DNA of 41,504 nt from Planctomycetes bacterium GWC2_45_44 (GTDB lineage Bacteria; Planctomycetota; Phycisphaerae; Sedimentisphaerales; UBA12454), in the NCBI GenBank assembly GCA_001824555.1, contig MHXU01000133.1:1-41504 (forward strand), given 5' to 3'. A model generated the notes under the pieces. That model had not been told where the DNA came from and ran no database searches. It was given only the letters and a program-made list of their open reading frames with translations. Shown here piece after piece: positions 1 through 8,363 of this stretch (the stretch's first letter is position 1; each line of letters begins with the position of its first letter). Position numbers and translations under genes: made by a program.

Positions 1-2
1 CT

Positions 3-305
3 GATTCAGTTTGTAAAACCGATGTTGAGATAAAAAATCGCAACGGCCTGCATATGAGGCCGGCGATGCTGCTTGTCGATATAGCGAGCAAATTCTCTTC
101 TGATATAAAAATCAGCAATGAGCAAACCACCGCTGATGCCAAGAGCATTATGCAGGTTACAATGCTTGCGGCCGCGGCCGGGACAAAACTTGCCATAATG
201 GCGAAAGGGAGCGATTGCGAACAGGCCGTCGAGGCTCTTAAGGAGCTTATCGAGGTCAGAATGTTTGATGAAGAAGGCAGGCAGGAAGCGGTTGCCGCCG
301 GCTGA
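3..305 (+). CDS. ptsH: HPr phosphocarrier protein (5' end outside window)
   Basis: Small PTS protein that takes phosphate from enzyme I on a histidine. The ORF track begins at an internal ATG (54), but the same frame is open to the window edge, and bases 39-68 read NGLHMRPA, the HPr active-site signature with the phospho-His just before that ATG. The true start is therefore upstream of the window. A second HPr signature, DAKSIMQV, carries the serine phosphorylated by HPr kinase in Ser-type HPrs, so HprK control is plausible. The C-terminal part (EALKELIEVRMFDE) fits the last HPr helix. It is followed after 41 bp by enzyme I, the classical ptsH-ptsI order. No EII permease is visible, so the pair may serve regulation as much as sugar uptake; that last point is inference. 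Confidence 0.93.
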   Translation, partial: DSVCKTDVEIKNRNGLHMRPAMLLVDIASKFSSDIKISNEQTTADAKSIMQVTMLAAAAGTKLAIMAKGSDCEQAVEALKELIEVRMFDEEGRQEAVAAG

Positions 306-346
306 AAGAGTTGTCTTTTGGTTAACGGAGTTAATTCGATATAGTA

Positions 347-2083
347 ATGGAGATTAAAAAGGGTATAGCTGTTTCGCCGGGCATTGCGATTGCAAAGCCT
401 CTTGTGATTGATTCGGAGGATTACCGGATACCGAGGCGGTCTATACTTCCGTCGGCAAAAGTAGCAGAGGTTAAAAAGGTCAGAGACGCTTTCAAAAGCG
501 CCGCTGCCGAGCTTGAAGAGGTCGGCTCGGACGACAAGCTTGCCCAGGGCAACATCAAGGATATTTTTGCGGTTCACCAGCGGTTTTTGAAAGATAAAAA
601 CCTACGCAAGAAAATCACCGACCTTGTCTATAATGACTTGCTTACGGCGGAATATGCCGTTTCGACCACATTAAGGGATATTGCAAACCATTTCGCCGCC
701 GTTCCCGATAAATATATCAGCGAAAGAGCGACGGATATTTATGACATCGAAAAACGTCTGCTCCGGCATCTGCTCGGCAAAAAAAGGGAAGATGCTGCCA
801 GTATCAGCCACGAGGTAGTGGTTGTTGCGCACGAGTTGAGTCCGACCCAGACGGCGGGTTTTGATAAAAAATTCATAAAGGGTTTCGCCACCGATGCCGG
901 CGGAAGAACAAGCCACACGGCCATTGTTGCGCGTTCTTTGGGCATTCCCGCAGTGGTTGGTCTTGAGGATGTAACTCGAAATATCGACCCGACTGCGACG
1001 GTTATTATTGACGGCAATCGCGGCGTTGTAGTCATCGACCCCGATGAAGCTACGCTGAAACAATATCAGCAGTTTGCCGTGCAGTTCGACAGGCTCGAAA
1101 AGGAACTCGACGCCCTGCGAGACCTTGACGCGATTACGCGCGACGGCGTGGCGGTTCAGCTGCTTGGAAATATCGAATTTCCGAACGAAGCAGAGATGAT
1201 AATCGACAAGGGCGGACACGGAATAGGCCTGTATCGTACGGAATTTTTATATTTGTACAGTCAGACCGAACCTACGGAAGAAGACCATTACAACGCATAT
1301 ACCGAGGTTCTTCACGTTTTTGGAGATATGCCCGTTGTGATAAGGACTATGGACCTTGGCGCAGACAAGTTCACGCAGAGCAAGCGTTTTGCCAAGGAGA
1401 CGAATCCACAGCTTGGCCTTCGCTCAATCAGATTTTGTCTGCAAAATCTGGCGATGTTCAAAACGCAGCTTCGGGCTATTCTGCGAGCGTCCGTTCACGG
1501 CGATGTAAGGGTGATGTTCCCGCTGATTAGTTCTCTGCACGAACTGCGGCAGGCGAAAATGATTTTGCGCGACGTGATGGAGGACCTCGATGAAGACGGC
1601 CTTAAATACAATCCGAATATGCCTGTGGGCATTATGATAGAAACGCCCTCGGCCGCTCTTACCGCCTCGATTCTCGCGACAGAGAGCGATTTTTTCAGCA
1701 TAGGCACAAACGACCTGATTCAATATACTCTTGCGGTTGACAGAGGCAACGAGAGAGTTTCGACTCTTTATTCGGGAGCCGACCCCGCCATAATAGGCCT
1801 GCTCCGAAGCGTGATACACGATGCGAACAAAGCTCGAATCAGCGCAAGTGTTTGCGGAGAAATGGCATCAGAGCCGGAATATGTGATGCTCCTTTTGGGA
1901 TTGGGCTACAGGACTTTTTCGATTGCTCCGCCTATGATACCGGAAATCAAAAAAATAATACGTTCCGTAACGATAGAATCGTGCAATGACTTAGCCAGAA
2001 AAGTTTTGATGATGAATTCAGAACGCGAGGTAATAAATTATCTGCGCAACGCCGCGATAAAAGTTCTGCCGGAAGTGTTCTAA
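347..2083 (+). CDS. ptsI: Phosphoenolpyruvate-protein phosphotransferase (PTS enzyme I)
   Basis: Cytoplasmic enzyme that autophosphorylates from PEP and passes the phosphate to HPr. The 578-residue length is normal for the family. The N-terminal part holds the HPr-binding helical domain and the swivelling phosphohistidine domain with GGRTSHTAIVARSLGIPAVVG-type signature (His of SHTA). The C-terminal part is the PEP-binding TIM barrel, with LYRTEFLY, RTMDLGADK, FFSIGTNDL and the VCGEMASEP signature (active-site Cys). The ATG at 347 starts the recognisable MEIKKGIAVSPGIAI N-terminus. It lies just downstream of HPr and is probably co-transcribed with it. Confidence 0.97.
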   Translation: MEIKKGIAVSPGIAIAKPLVIDSEDYRIPRRSILPSAKVAEVKKVRDAFKSAAAELEEVGSDDKLAQGNIKDIFAVHQRFLKDKNLRKKITDLVYNDLLTAEYAVSTTLRDIANHFAAVPDKYISERATDIYDIEKRLLRHLLGKKREDAASISHEVVVVAHELSPTQTAGFDKKFIKGFATDAGGRTSHTAIVARSLGIPAVVGLEDVTRNIDPTATVIIDGNRGVVVIDPDEATLKQYQQFAVQFDRLEKELDALRDLDAITRDGVAVQLLGNIEFPNEAEMIIDKGGHGIGLYRTEFLYLYSQTEPTEEDHYNAYTEVLHVFGDMPVVIRTMDLGADKFTQSKRFAKETNPQLGLRSIRFCLQNLAMFKTQLRAILRASVHGDVRVMFPLISSLHELRQAKMILRDVMEDLDEDGLKYNPNMPVGIMIETPSAALTASILATESDFFSIGTNDLIQYTLAVDRGNERVSTLYSGADPAIIGLLRSVIHDANKARISASVCGEMASEPEYVMLLLGLGYRTFSIAPPMIPEIKKIIRSVTIESCNDLARKVLMMNSEREVINYLRNAAIKVLPEVF

Positions 2084-2084
2084 C

Positions 2085-2150
2085 GAAAATAAAAAATAAA
2101 AGATTAAAAATAAAAAATGCGGAATCCGCTTGCAGCGGAAACTATTTTTA
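2085..2150. repeat. A-rich dispersed repeat with GCGGA palindrome, copy 1
   Basis: An A-rich run (AAAATAAAAAATAAAAG) leads into a short palindrome GCGGAATCCGC..GCGGAAAC. The same A-rich-plus-palindrome arrangement recurs at 17560-17625 and 27926-27990, each time in a gap between genes on the same strand. It may act as a weak hairpin between ptsI and the next gene, but there is no clear terminator T-tract. Confidence 0.6.
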
Positions 2151-2177
2151 AATAATTTTTTACAGAATTAAGGAGAT

Positions 2178-2834
2178 TTGCAAATAGAGTCGGTCGGTCT
2201 TACGCTTGCTGGCAGATTTAAGATATTCGGCAACGCGCGGTTTTTGTCGCATCAGGAAACTATGCGCACAATTACGCGAGCCGTTGTTCGCAGCGGTATC
2301 GAGATGGTTTATTCGCAGGGCTTTAATCCGCATCCGCGATTTTCACTGCCTCTGCCCAGAAATGTCGGGCTTGCCTCCGATGATGAGCTTTTTTCTATGA
2401 GAATTAAGCCTTCGCCGGCCTGTAATGACAGCGCTGATTACGCGAAACTGATTGCTCCGCAGTTGCCGATTGGGTTTGAATTGAAAGATGTCGAGCTGTA
2501 TCAGAAAAACGCGGCCTATCAGCCGATTGAGGTTGAGTATTTCATCCGTGCAGAATCGCGGCAGGGGGTTCTTGACAGTCTTAACGAAAAAATAAAATCC
2601 GGCGAAGAAATTATAGCCGAGAGAATTATAAACGAAAAAGGCGATACGAAAACGGTAAATATAGCGAACTTTCTTAAGGAATTCCAAATCGCAGGCGACG
2701 GCGTAAGAGTCGTCAGCAAAGTTTTTCCGAACGGAACGATTAGGCCCGACGAGATATTAAAACTGCTCGGCATAGATACGACAAACGTGAGCGGTTTGAT
2801 TATAAGAAAAAAAGTTAATTGGCAGATAAGTTAA
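2178..2834 (+). CDS. DUF2344 / TIGR03936-type radical-SAM-linked protein
   Basis: 218 residues resembling the domain usually fused to, or encoded beside, a B12-type radical SAM protein. The characteristic segment is ARFLSHQETMRTITRAVVRSG followed by YSQGFNPHPRFSLPLP, matching the 'LSHLD..R...RA..R.G....S.GFNPHP..S...PL' pattern of the family. The biochemical role is not established. The TTG start at 2178 is the only usable start codon before the conserved region; AAGGAG lies only about 2 nt upstream, an unusually tight spacing, so the start is uncertain. The next gene is RNase G, a common neighbour. No radical SAM partner lies immediately upstream, which is ptsI, so the partner must be elsewhere. 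Confidence 0.85.
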   Translation: MQIESVGLTLAGRFKIFGNARFLSHQETMRTITRAVVRSGIEMVYSQGFNPHPRFSLPLPRNVGLASDDELFSMRIKPSPACNDSADYAKLIAPQLPIGFELKDVELYQKNAAYQPIEVEYFIRAESRQGVLDSLNEKIKSGEEIIAERIINEKGDTKTVNIANFLKEFQIAGDGVRVVSKVFPNGTIRPDEILKLLGIDTTNVSGLIIRKKVNWQIS

Positions 2835-2840
2835 GTTTGG

Positions 2841-2904
2841 TATCTCGTTGTTCGTGAAGCGTGAAGCGAAAAACCGAAATACGCTTCACGAGATACGCTT
2901 CACA
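2841..2904. repeat. Low-complexity palindromic repeat (GTGAAGCG / CGCTTCAC)
   Basis: Several alternating copies of GTGAAGCG and CGCTTCAC form an imperfect dyad in the 160-bp gap before the RNase G gene. It contains no ORF. It resembles dispersed intergenic repeats rather than a dedicated regulatory site. Confidence 0.6.
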
Positions 2905-2994
2905 ACTTATACTTTTTTTCATTGTGTTAGAGACTATTAGTTAATGAATCGGCCTAAAGGTCGATGATATTTTAAAATAAAGGATAGTGAATTT

Positions 2995-4479
2995 ATGTCA
3001 ACAGAGATGCTTATTAATTTTGCCGAGTCGGACGAGTGCAGAATCGCGGTCGTTCACGATGGCAGCCTCGAAGAGCTTTATGTAGAGAGAACTTCGGCGG
3101 CCAGCCACGTCGGCAATATATATAAAGGCAGAGTAGTAAATATCGAGCCTGCGATTCAGGCGGCGTTCATAGATTTCGGAGCCGGCAAAAACGGCTTCCT
3201 TCACGTCAGCGACCTGCACCCGCGATACTATATGCGCAAGGGGCAGGAATATACCGAACACATCGGCAAAAGAAAAGCTCTGCGGGACAGGCCTCCGATT
3301 CAGCAATGCCTGAAAAAAGGACAGGATTTAGTCGTTCAGGTTACCAAAGAGGGCATAAACACCAAAGGCCCGACGCTTTCGACATATTTGTCGCTGCCGG
3401 GCAAATATCTCGTTATGATGCCCTGGATGCACGACCTCGGCGTTTCGCAGAAAATTGAAGACGAGCAGGAACGCGCAAGGCTGCGTGCGATTCTCGATGA
3501 GGTCGCAGTGCCTGACAAGGCAGGGTTCATTATGCGAACCGCAAGCGAAGGCTGCTCCAAAAAAGATGTTCAGAAGGATTTGGAATATATCAGCAGGCTG
3601 TTCAGCGCAATCGAGAAAAAAATGGATGCCGCTCCATCTCCATCGGAGCTTTATCGCGAGTCGGATTTGGTTATCCGTGTAATCAGAGATATTTTCAATA
3701 ATGATGTCAGCAAAATAATCTGCGACAGCGAGCAGGTTGCCAAAAAGGTAAGCGATTTTCTTGCCATTATTCAGCCGCGAATGCAAAAACGGGTTTCGTA
3801 TTACGACGGCAAAATACCGCTTTTCCACAAGTATAAAGTGGAAGACGAATTAAGGAGCATCAACTTAAAGCGCGTCGAACTCAAAAGCGGCGGCTCGATT
3901 GTCATAGAGCAGACCGAGGCTTTAGTTGCGATTGATGTCAACAGCGGCAAATACAGAAAACACGAAAATGCCGAGCAGACCGCGCTGAAAATTAACGTCG
4001 AAGCGGCAAAAGAAATTGCCCGCCAGTTGAAACTCCGCGATATGGGCGGGCTGATTATCTGCGATTTTATTGATATGCGCGACAGCAAAAACAGAAGGGA
4101 AGTTGAAAAGGCTTTTCGAACCGCTCTCGGCAGCGACAAAGCGCGCAGCAGAATCCTCAAGATTAGCTCGTTCGGCATAATAGAAATGACTCGCCAGAGA
4201 ATGAGGCCTTCGCTGCAGTTGAGTACCTATCATAAATGCCCGTACTGTCTGGGTTCTGGTATGGTCAAAAGCCCCGAATCGGCCGCTATCGAAATTATGA
4301 GAACGCTGAATATGGCCGCGGCAAAGAGCGATGTCAGACGAATCGAACTTTCCGTTCCGCCTGCCGTCGCGGATTTTATGCTTAACAAACGCAGGGCTGC
4401 GCTGGCCAAAATTGAAGCAAACGAGCAGAAGCATATAATTATTCGCTCTGATGTTTTGACGAACGCGAAGCGATTGTAA
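2995..4479 (+). CDS. rng: Ribonuclease G / RNase E family endoribonuclease
   Basis: Endoribonuclease for rRNA maturation and mRNA decay. The 494-residue length fits RNase G or a short RNase E core without the degradosome scaffold tail. The N-terminal S1-type RNA-binding domain includes GNIYKGRVVNIEPAIQAAF and FLHVSDL. The two catalytic Mg-binding aspartates are in VAIDVNSGK and IICDFIDM, and CPYCLGSG is the Zn-link that joins dimer partners. The ATG at 2995 has an AAAGGA upstream at acceptable distance. The gene follows a DUF2344 gene, a frequent pairing. Unlike many genomes, rplU/rpmA do not follow; kdsD does. Confidence 0.95.
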   Translation: MSTEMLINFAESDECRIAVVHDGSLEELYVERTSAASHVGNIYKGRVVNIEPAIQAAFIDFGAGKNGFLHVSDLHPRYYMRKGQEYTEHIGKRKALRDRPPIQQCLKKGQDLVVQVTKEGINTKGPTLSTYLSLPGKYLVMMPWMHDLGVSQKIEDEQERARLRAILDEVAVPDKAGFIMRTASEGCSKKDVQKDLEYISRLFSAIEKKMDAAPSPSELYRESDLVIRVIRDIFNNDVSKIICDSEQVAKKVSDFLAIIQPRMQKRVSYYDGKIPLFHKYKVEDELRSINLKRVELKSGGSIVIEQTEALVAIDVNSGKYRKHENAEQTALKINVEAAKEIARQLKLRDMGGLIICDFIDMRDSKNRREVEKAFRTALGSDKARSRILKISSFGIIEMTRQRMRPSLQLSTYHKCPYCLGSGMVKSPESAAIEIMRTLNMAAAKSDVRRIELSVPPAVADFMLNKRRAALAKIEANEQKHIIIRSDVLTNAKRL

Positions 4480-4543
4480 AAATATAAAAAATAAAATAAT
4501 ATCTCTGTGGCTATCCTTTTTATAACAATGGAATGATTAAAGA

Positions 4544-5521
4544 ATGAAGATTGACCTTAATTACGCAAAACAGGTGATAACATCCGAGGCGGCGGGCGTT
4601 GCCAAAATGGGCGCCATCGTTGACGATGTTTTTTATTCCGCCGCCGAGCTGATTTATGACTGCAAAGGCTCGGTTATTGTAACTGGTATGGGCAAGGCCG
4701 GTATCGTCGGCCAAAAAATCAGCTCAACGCTTGCTTCGACAGGCACGCCGAGCCATTTTTTGCATCCCGCCGAGGCCGTTCACGGCGATTTAGGCAGACT
4801 GCGGCAGGGCGATGTCGTTCTTGCTTTGAGCTACGGCGGCGAAACGGACGAAATTCTGCGAATGGTGAATATCGTCAAGCAGCTTGAAATTAAAATTATC
4901 GCCATCACAGGCAAAAAGCAATCGCGTCTGGCAAAATACAGCGACATTGTTCTTTGTATGGGCGAATTGGAGGAGGCTTGTCCGCTCGGCGTTGCGCCCA
5001 GCGTTTCGACTACCTGTATGCTCGCGGTCGGCGACGCTCTGGCGTTAGTCGTTATGAAAGCAAAGGAATTCGGCGTTGAAGATTACGCTCGATTTCACCC
5101 CGCCGGTTCGCTCGGCGCGAAATTGATTACCGTCGAACAATCAATGATGCTCAAGGCCGACGAAAAACTGCCTCTTGCAAAAGTCTCCGACACTGTCCGG
5201 CAAATGCTCTCGGCAAACAGCGGTGTCAAGAGACACGGAGCGGTAATGATTGTCGGCGCTGACGGCAAATTAGTCGGCATTGTTACGGATGCCGATTTGC
5301 GAAGGCACATCGCGGCAGCCGGCGAAAAGGCGTTTGATATTGCGGTTAAGGATATGATGACCGCAAACTGCAAAAGAATCAGAGCCGGCGCACTTGCCGC
5401 CGAGGCGATGGCGATTTTCCACAAGCACAGAATCGACGATTTGCCCGTTGTCGATGATAATGATAAGCCTGTCGGTATGATTGACGTTCAGGATGTATTC
5501 GCAATAAAGATAGTTGGATAA
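4544..5521 (+). CDS. kdsD: D-arabinose-5-phosphate isomerase (KpsF/GutQ family)
   Basis: Converts ribulose-5-P to arabinose-5-P, the first step of Kdo synthesis. The 325 residues comprise an N-terminal SIS domain (about 30-170) followed by two CBS domains (about 205-325; VTDADLRRHI and HRIDDLPVVD). STGTPSHFLHPAEAVHGDLG and EACPLGVAPSVSTT are family hallmarks. Two positions that are usually serines in the sugar-phosphate loops differ: GMGKAG (E. coli GMGKSG) and SYGGET (E. coli SNSGES). kdsC follows after 2 bp, which strongly supports the assignment. A short fragment of the CTCTGTGGCT repeat lies at 4501-4514 just upstream. Confidence 0.94.
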   Translation: MKIDLNYAKQVITSEAAGVAKMGAIVDDVFYSAAELIYDCKGSVIVTGMGKAGIVGQKISSTLASTGTPSHFLHPAEAVHGDLGRLRQGDVVLALSYGGETDEILRMVNIVKQLEIKIIAITGKKQSRLAKYSDIVLCMGELEEACPLGVAPSVSTTCMLAVGDALALVVMKAKEFGVEDYARFHPAGSLGAKLITVEQSMMLKADEKLPLAKVSDTVRQMLSANSGVKRHGAVMIVGADGKLVGIVTDADLRRHIAAAGEKAFDIAVKDMMTANCKRIRAGALAAEAMAIFHKHRIDDLPVVDDNDKPVGMIDVQDVFAIKIVG

Positions 5522-5523
5522 AA

Positions 5524-6051
5524 ATGAATAATATCAAAAAAAATGATTTGAAAGAAATTAAACTTCTTGCGATGGACGTTGACGGCGTTCTAACCGACGG
5601 CGGTCTTTTAATCGGCTCCGACGGCACGGAATTCAAAAACTTCAATCTCCTCGACGGCCACGGAATCAGAATGTGGCACAGGGCGGGCTTCAAAACCGCA
5701 ATTATCAGCGGCAGAAAAAGCGGCGCAACGCAGGCCAGAGCGAAGGAACTTGAAATCAATTTTGTTTATCAGCCCTGCGATAACAAACTCGAAGGGTTTA
5801 ATGACCTGCTGGCCAAATCGGGACTTGAACCAAAAAATATAGCCTATATCGGCGACGATGTAATGGATATTCCTCTTGTAAAAAGGGCGGGCTTCGGTGT
5901 CGCGGTCGCAAACGCAGTTAACGAACTAAAAAGCTGCGCTCATTATATAACATCAGGCAGCGGCGGAAACGGCGCCGTCCGTGAAGTTATCGAATACATC
6001 CTCAAAAACACCGGCCAATGGGACGAACTGATGCGGCGATATTTGATTTAA
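5524..6051 (+). CDS. kdsC: 3-deoxy-D-manno-octulosonate 8-phosphate phosphatase
   Basis: HAD-superfamily phosphatase that releases Kdo from Kdo-8-P in the LPS inner-core pathway. The 175-residue length is typical of cap-less KdsC. The nucleophile motif is MDVDGVLTDGG, motif II is AIISGRKS, and the metal-binding motif IV is YIGDDVMDIPL. The start is 2 bp after the kdsD stop, indicating translational coupling. The next gene, an LptC/LptA-like protein, overlaps or nearly touches it, as in the kdsD-kdsC-lptC-lptA order of Proteobacteria. Confidence 0.95.
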   Translation: MNNIKKNDLKEIKLLAMDVDGVLTDGGLLIGSDGTEFKNFNLLDGHGIRMWHRAGFKTAIISGRKSGATQARAKELEINFVYQPCDNKLEGFNDLLAKSGLEPKNIAYIGDDVMDIPLVKRAGFGVAVANAVNELKSCAHYITSGSGGNGAVREVIEYILKNTGQWDELMRRYLI

Positions 6052-6057
6052 AATGGA

Positions 6058-8280
6058 ATGGAATCTATGATATTAGGACGAAAATTTATAATCTGGTTTG
6101 TTTCGTTTGTCATTGTTCTGGGGGCGTTTTTGCTCTACAGAGGAGCTAACGATGCCGGCGTAATTGAATTGACCTCGCTTAACGTCGCATCCGACGCCAA
6201 CGACGCGAATATATTCGCCGACGCCAACGCCGGCCAAATCGGACAGGCAAAACTGAAAGGCCTTCGGCAGGCGCGTTTCGATACCGTTGATGCCAAAACC
6301 AGAAAGCTGAAGCGGAGCGTGGGTTTTGAAAAAGTTATACACACCACCGGCGACCTGTGGGAACTTGACAAGCCGTATATGAATGTTTTTCAGGGCAAGC
6401 TGCGCTGCGATATTACCTCCGACACCGGAATCATCGAGGTCGAAAATGTCGAAGGTTCGGATCCAACCCCGAAATCAGCCGTGCTGAAAAACAATGTTAT
6501 AATCCACATTATGCCCGAAACCGTCGCCAGTATGTCGGATAGTTTCATATATCTCAACGAAGTTACGTTCGATTCCGACCGTTCGATGTTCTTTTCCGAT
6601 AATGATGTTAATTTTATCTCCGCCGACGCTCATCTTGTCGGCAAAGGGCTGGAAGTCGTTTATAACAGCATTACCAATCGGCTCGAATATCTCAAAATTA
6701 TGCAAGTCGATTATCTGAACATCACAAGCGTTCAGAAGGCCAAAAAGCTCGAAGAGCAAAACGCCAAAAAGGAAACCGCCGCTGCTGCCCCTTCGCAGTC
6801 GGCCGCGCAATCTCAACCTGCGCAATCACAGCCCGCCAATGCCCAAGCTGCCGCGCCGCAGCCCAAATCCGCCAAAAAGACCGGCGAAAATTATAAGTGC
6901 CTCTTCCAGAATCAGGCCACAATAGAATATGGAGACGAGGTTGTGCTGGCCGATGAGATTGCCATTACAAATCTTTTGCTGTCCGATTCGCAGTCTGATT
7001 CTGATTCGCAGCCGCAGGCCGAAAAAACCGTCGCTCCCGTCGTGTCCGCTAATCAACCCGCTGTCAAGGCTGATACCAATATTCCTCCGCAGCCCGACCC
7101 TGCCGAACTGCAAAAGCGGATAATGTCCGAATTTCAGAACAGGCCGGTCGTTGCGATTGTCAAATGCAAAGGCGCGATGCTCGTAAAGCCCGAATCTTCC
7201 GCTCGAATCGACAATTATAAGTATGCCGATTTCAAAAAATTCGAGCAGTTATCCGACGATGTGCGTCAAATGCTCGGCAGAAGAAATATCCTGTCAAGTC
7301 GGCGTGTAAGCTACGATTACACGAATGAAATAGCCAAAGCGTATGACGATGTCGAAGTTGTCGCGTATCCCAAAACCGCCGATGCGAACAATATCGAAAA
7401 ACCATTTATTATAAGTTCCAAAAAAGGCGCAGAATTCCTGACAAAAAACAATCAGGCGATTTTTTATGGCAGCGTCAAAGGCGTTTTCGCCAAACAGACT
7501 GATGCTTATAACGAGGAAAATACATTCTTCGGCGACAAGCTGATTGTAGATTTGGCCGCAGCGGATACAAATGAACAGCCTACAGCACAGTCCGCCACTC
7601 CGATGTCCGCCAACGTGTCGCATATTACCGTCGTCGGACCAGGCGTTCGGCTCGAATCGGCCAGAACGCTCGGCGAAAAAAAGTTGAGCCACATTCGGCT
7701 TAAATCAAAACAAATAGATTACGACAAAGTTACCGAGAACATCATCGCTTCCGGCAAAGGCCAAATCGAATACGCAAGGGAGGAGCAGCCGGCCAAATCG
7801 GACGCTGCTTCGCAATCGTCAGCGGGCAAACCCTGCTATACAATCGTCGATGGCTTTGACAATCTTACCTGGGATACAAACTCGATGCACGTCCGAGCCG
7901 TCAGCGACAAAACCAACGGCATTCATGTTGGCTATATGCCGTTCACGCTCGACGAAAATCGCCAGAAAGTGTACGGCAAAAAAATTACAATCGACACTCG
8001 ACAGGTTGACATTGACTACAGCGAGCCTGTAAAAGGCAAATCGCAAATCGACCAGCTTTTCGCCACCGGCGGAGTTGTTTTTAACGAGCAGAACACATGG
8101 GAATTTGCCGGCAAAGAGCTTTCATATTACGCGAAGGACGATTTCCTCACCGTTTCCGGCTCACAGGATGTACCCTGTATGCTGAACGGCGCTTTTGTCG
8201 ATGGAATAGAATACAATCTTAAAACAGGCGCAGCCAGCGGCGTTATCGGCAAAGGCATCGGCGTTATGCCTTCGAGATAA
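6058..8280 (+). CDS. Large LptC/LptA-like (OstA-type) envelope protein
   Basis: 740 residues: one N-terminal membrane anchor (about 7-27, IIWFVSFVIVLGAFLLY) and a long periplasmic part rich in short beta-strands. The first domain (about 60-235) ends in HLVGKGLEVVYN and NRLEYLKI, an LptC/OstA-like pattern. Two Gln/Pro/Ala/Ser-rich linkers follow (about 235-275 and 315-350), then further strand-rich segments such as KVYGKKITID and QLFATGGVVF. Classical LptC and LptA are each only about 190 residues. By position after kdsD-kdsC I infer a role in carrying LPS across the periplasm, perhaps merging LptC- and LptA-like functions. The start may be 6058 or the in-frame ATG at 6067, which has GGAATGGA upstream. 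No lptB follows. Confidence 0.65.
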   Translation: MESMILGRKFIIWFVSFVIVLGAFLLYRGANDAGVIELTSLNVASDANDANIFADANAGQIGQAKLKGLRQARFDTVDAKTRKLKRSVGFEKVIHTTGDLWELDKPYMNVFQGKLRCDITSDTGIIEVENVEGSDPTPKSAVLKNNVIIHIMPETVASMSDSFIYLNEVTFDSDRSMFFSDNDVNFISADAHLVGKGLEVVYNSITNRLEYLKIMQVDYLNITSVQKAKKLEEQNAKKETAAAAPSQSAAQSQPAQSQPANAQAAAPQPKSAKKTGENYKCLFQNQATIEYGDEVVLADEIAITNLLLSDSQSDSDSQPQAEKTVAPVVSANQPAVKADTNIPPQPDPAELQKRIMSEFQNRPVVAIVKCKGAMLVKPESSARIDNYKYADFKKFEQLSDDVRQMLGRRNILSSRRVSYDYTNEIAKAYDDVEVVAYPKTADANNIEKPFIISSKKGAEFLTKNNQAIFYGSVKGVFAKQTDAYNEENTFFGDKLIVDLAAADTNEQPTAQSATPMSANVSHITVVGPGVRLESARTLGEKKLSHIRLKSKQIDYDKVTENIIASGKGQIEYAREEQPAKSDAASQSSAGKPCYTIVDGFDNLTWDTNSMHVRAVSDKTNGIHVGYMPFTLDENRQKVYGKKITIDTRQVDIDYSEPVKGKSQIDQLFATGGVVFNEQNTWEFAGKELSYYAKDDFLTVSGSQDVPCMLNGAFVDGIEYNLKTGAASGVIGKGIGVMPSR

Positions 8281-8285
8281 AATAT

Positions 8286-8315
8286 TTGACAACAGGATTG
8301 CCTTGCTGATACACT
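8286..8315 (+). promoter_or_regulatory. Sigma70-type promoter for the DUF2157 gene
   Basis: TTGACA and TACACT are separated by 18 bp in the 83-bp gap before the DUF2157 gene. The predicted transcription start is about 40 bp upstream of its ATG. It marks the end of the Kdo/LPS operon. Confidence 0.5.
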
Positions 8316-8363
8316 TGTGAAGTCAATTGTGTTTGTGCTTTAGATTTTATTGGTTTTGGATTT

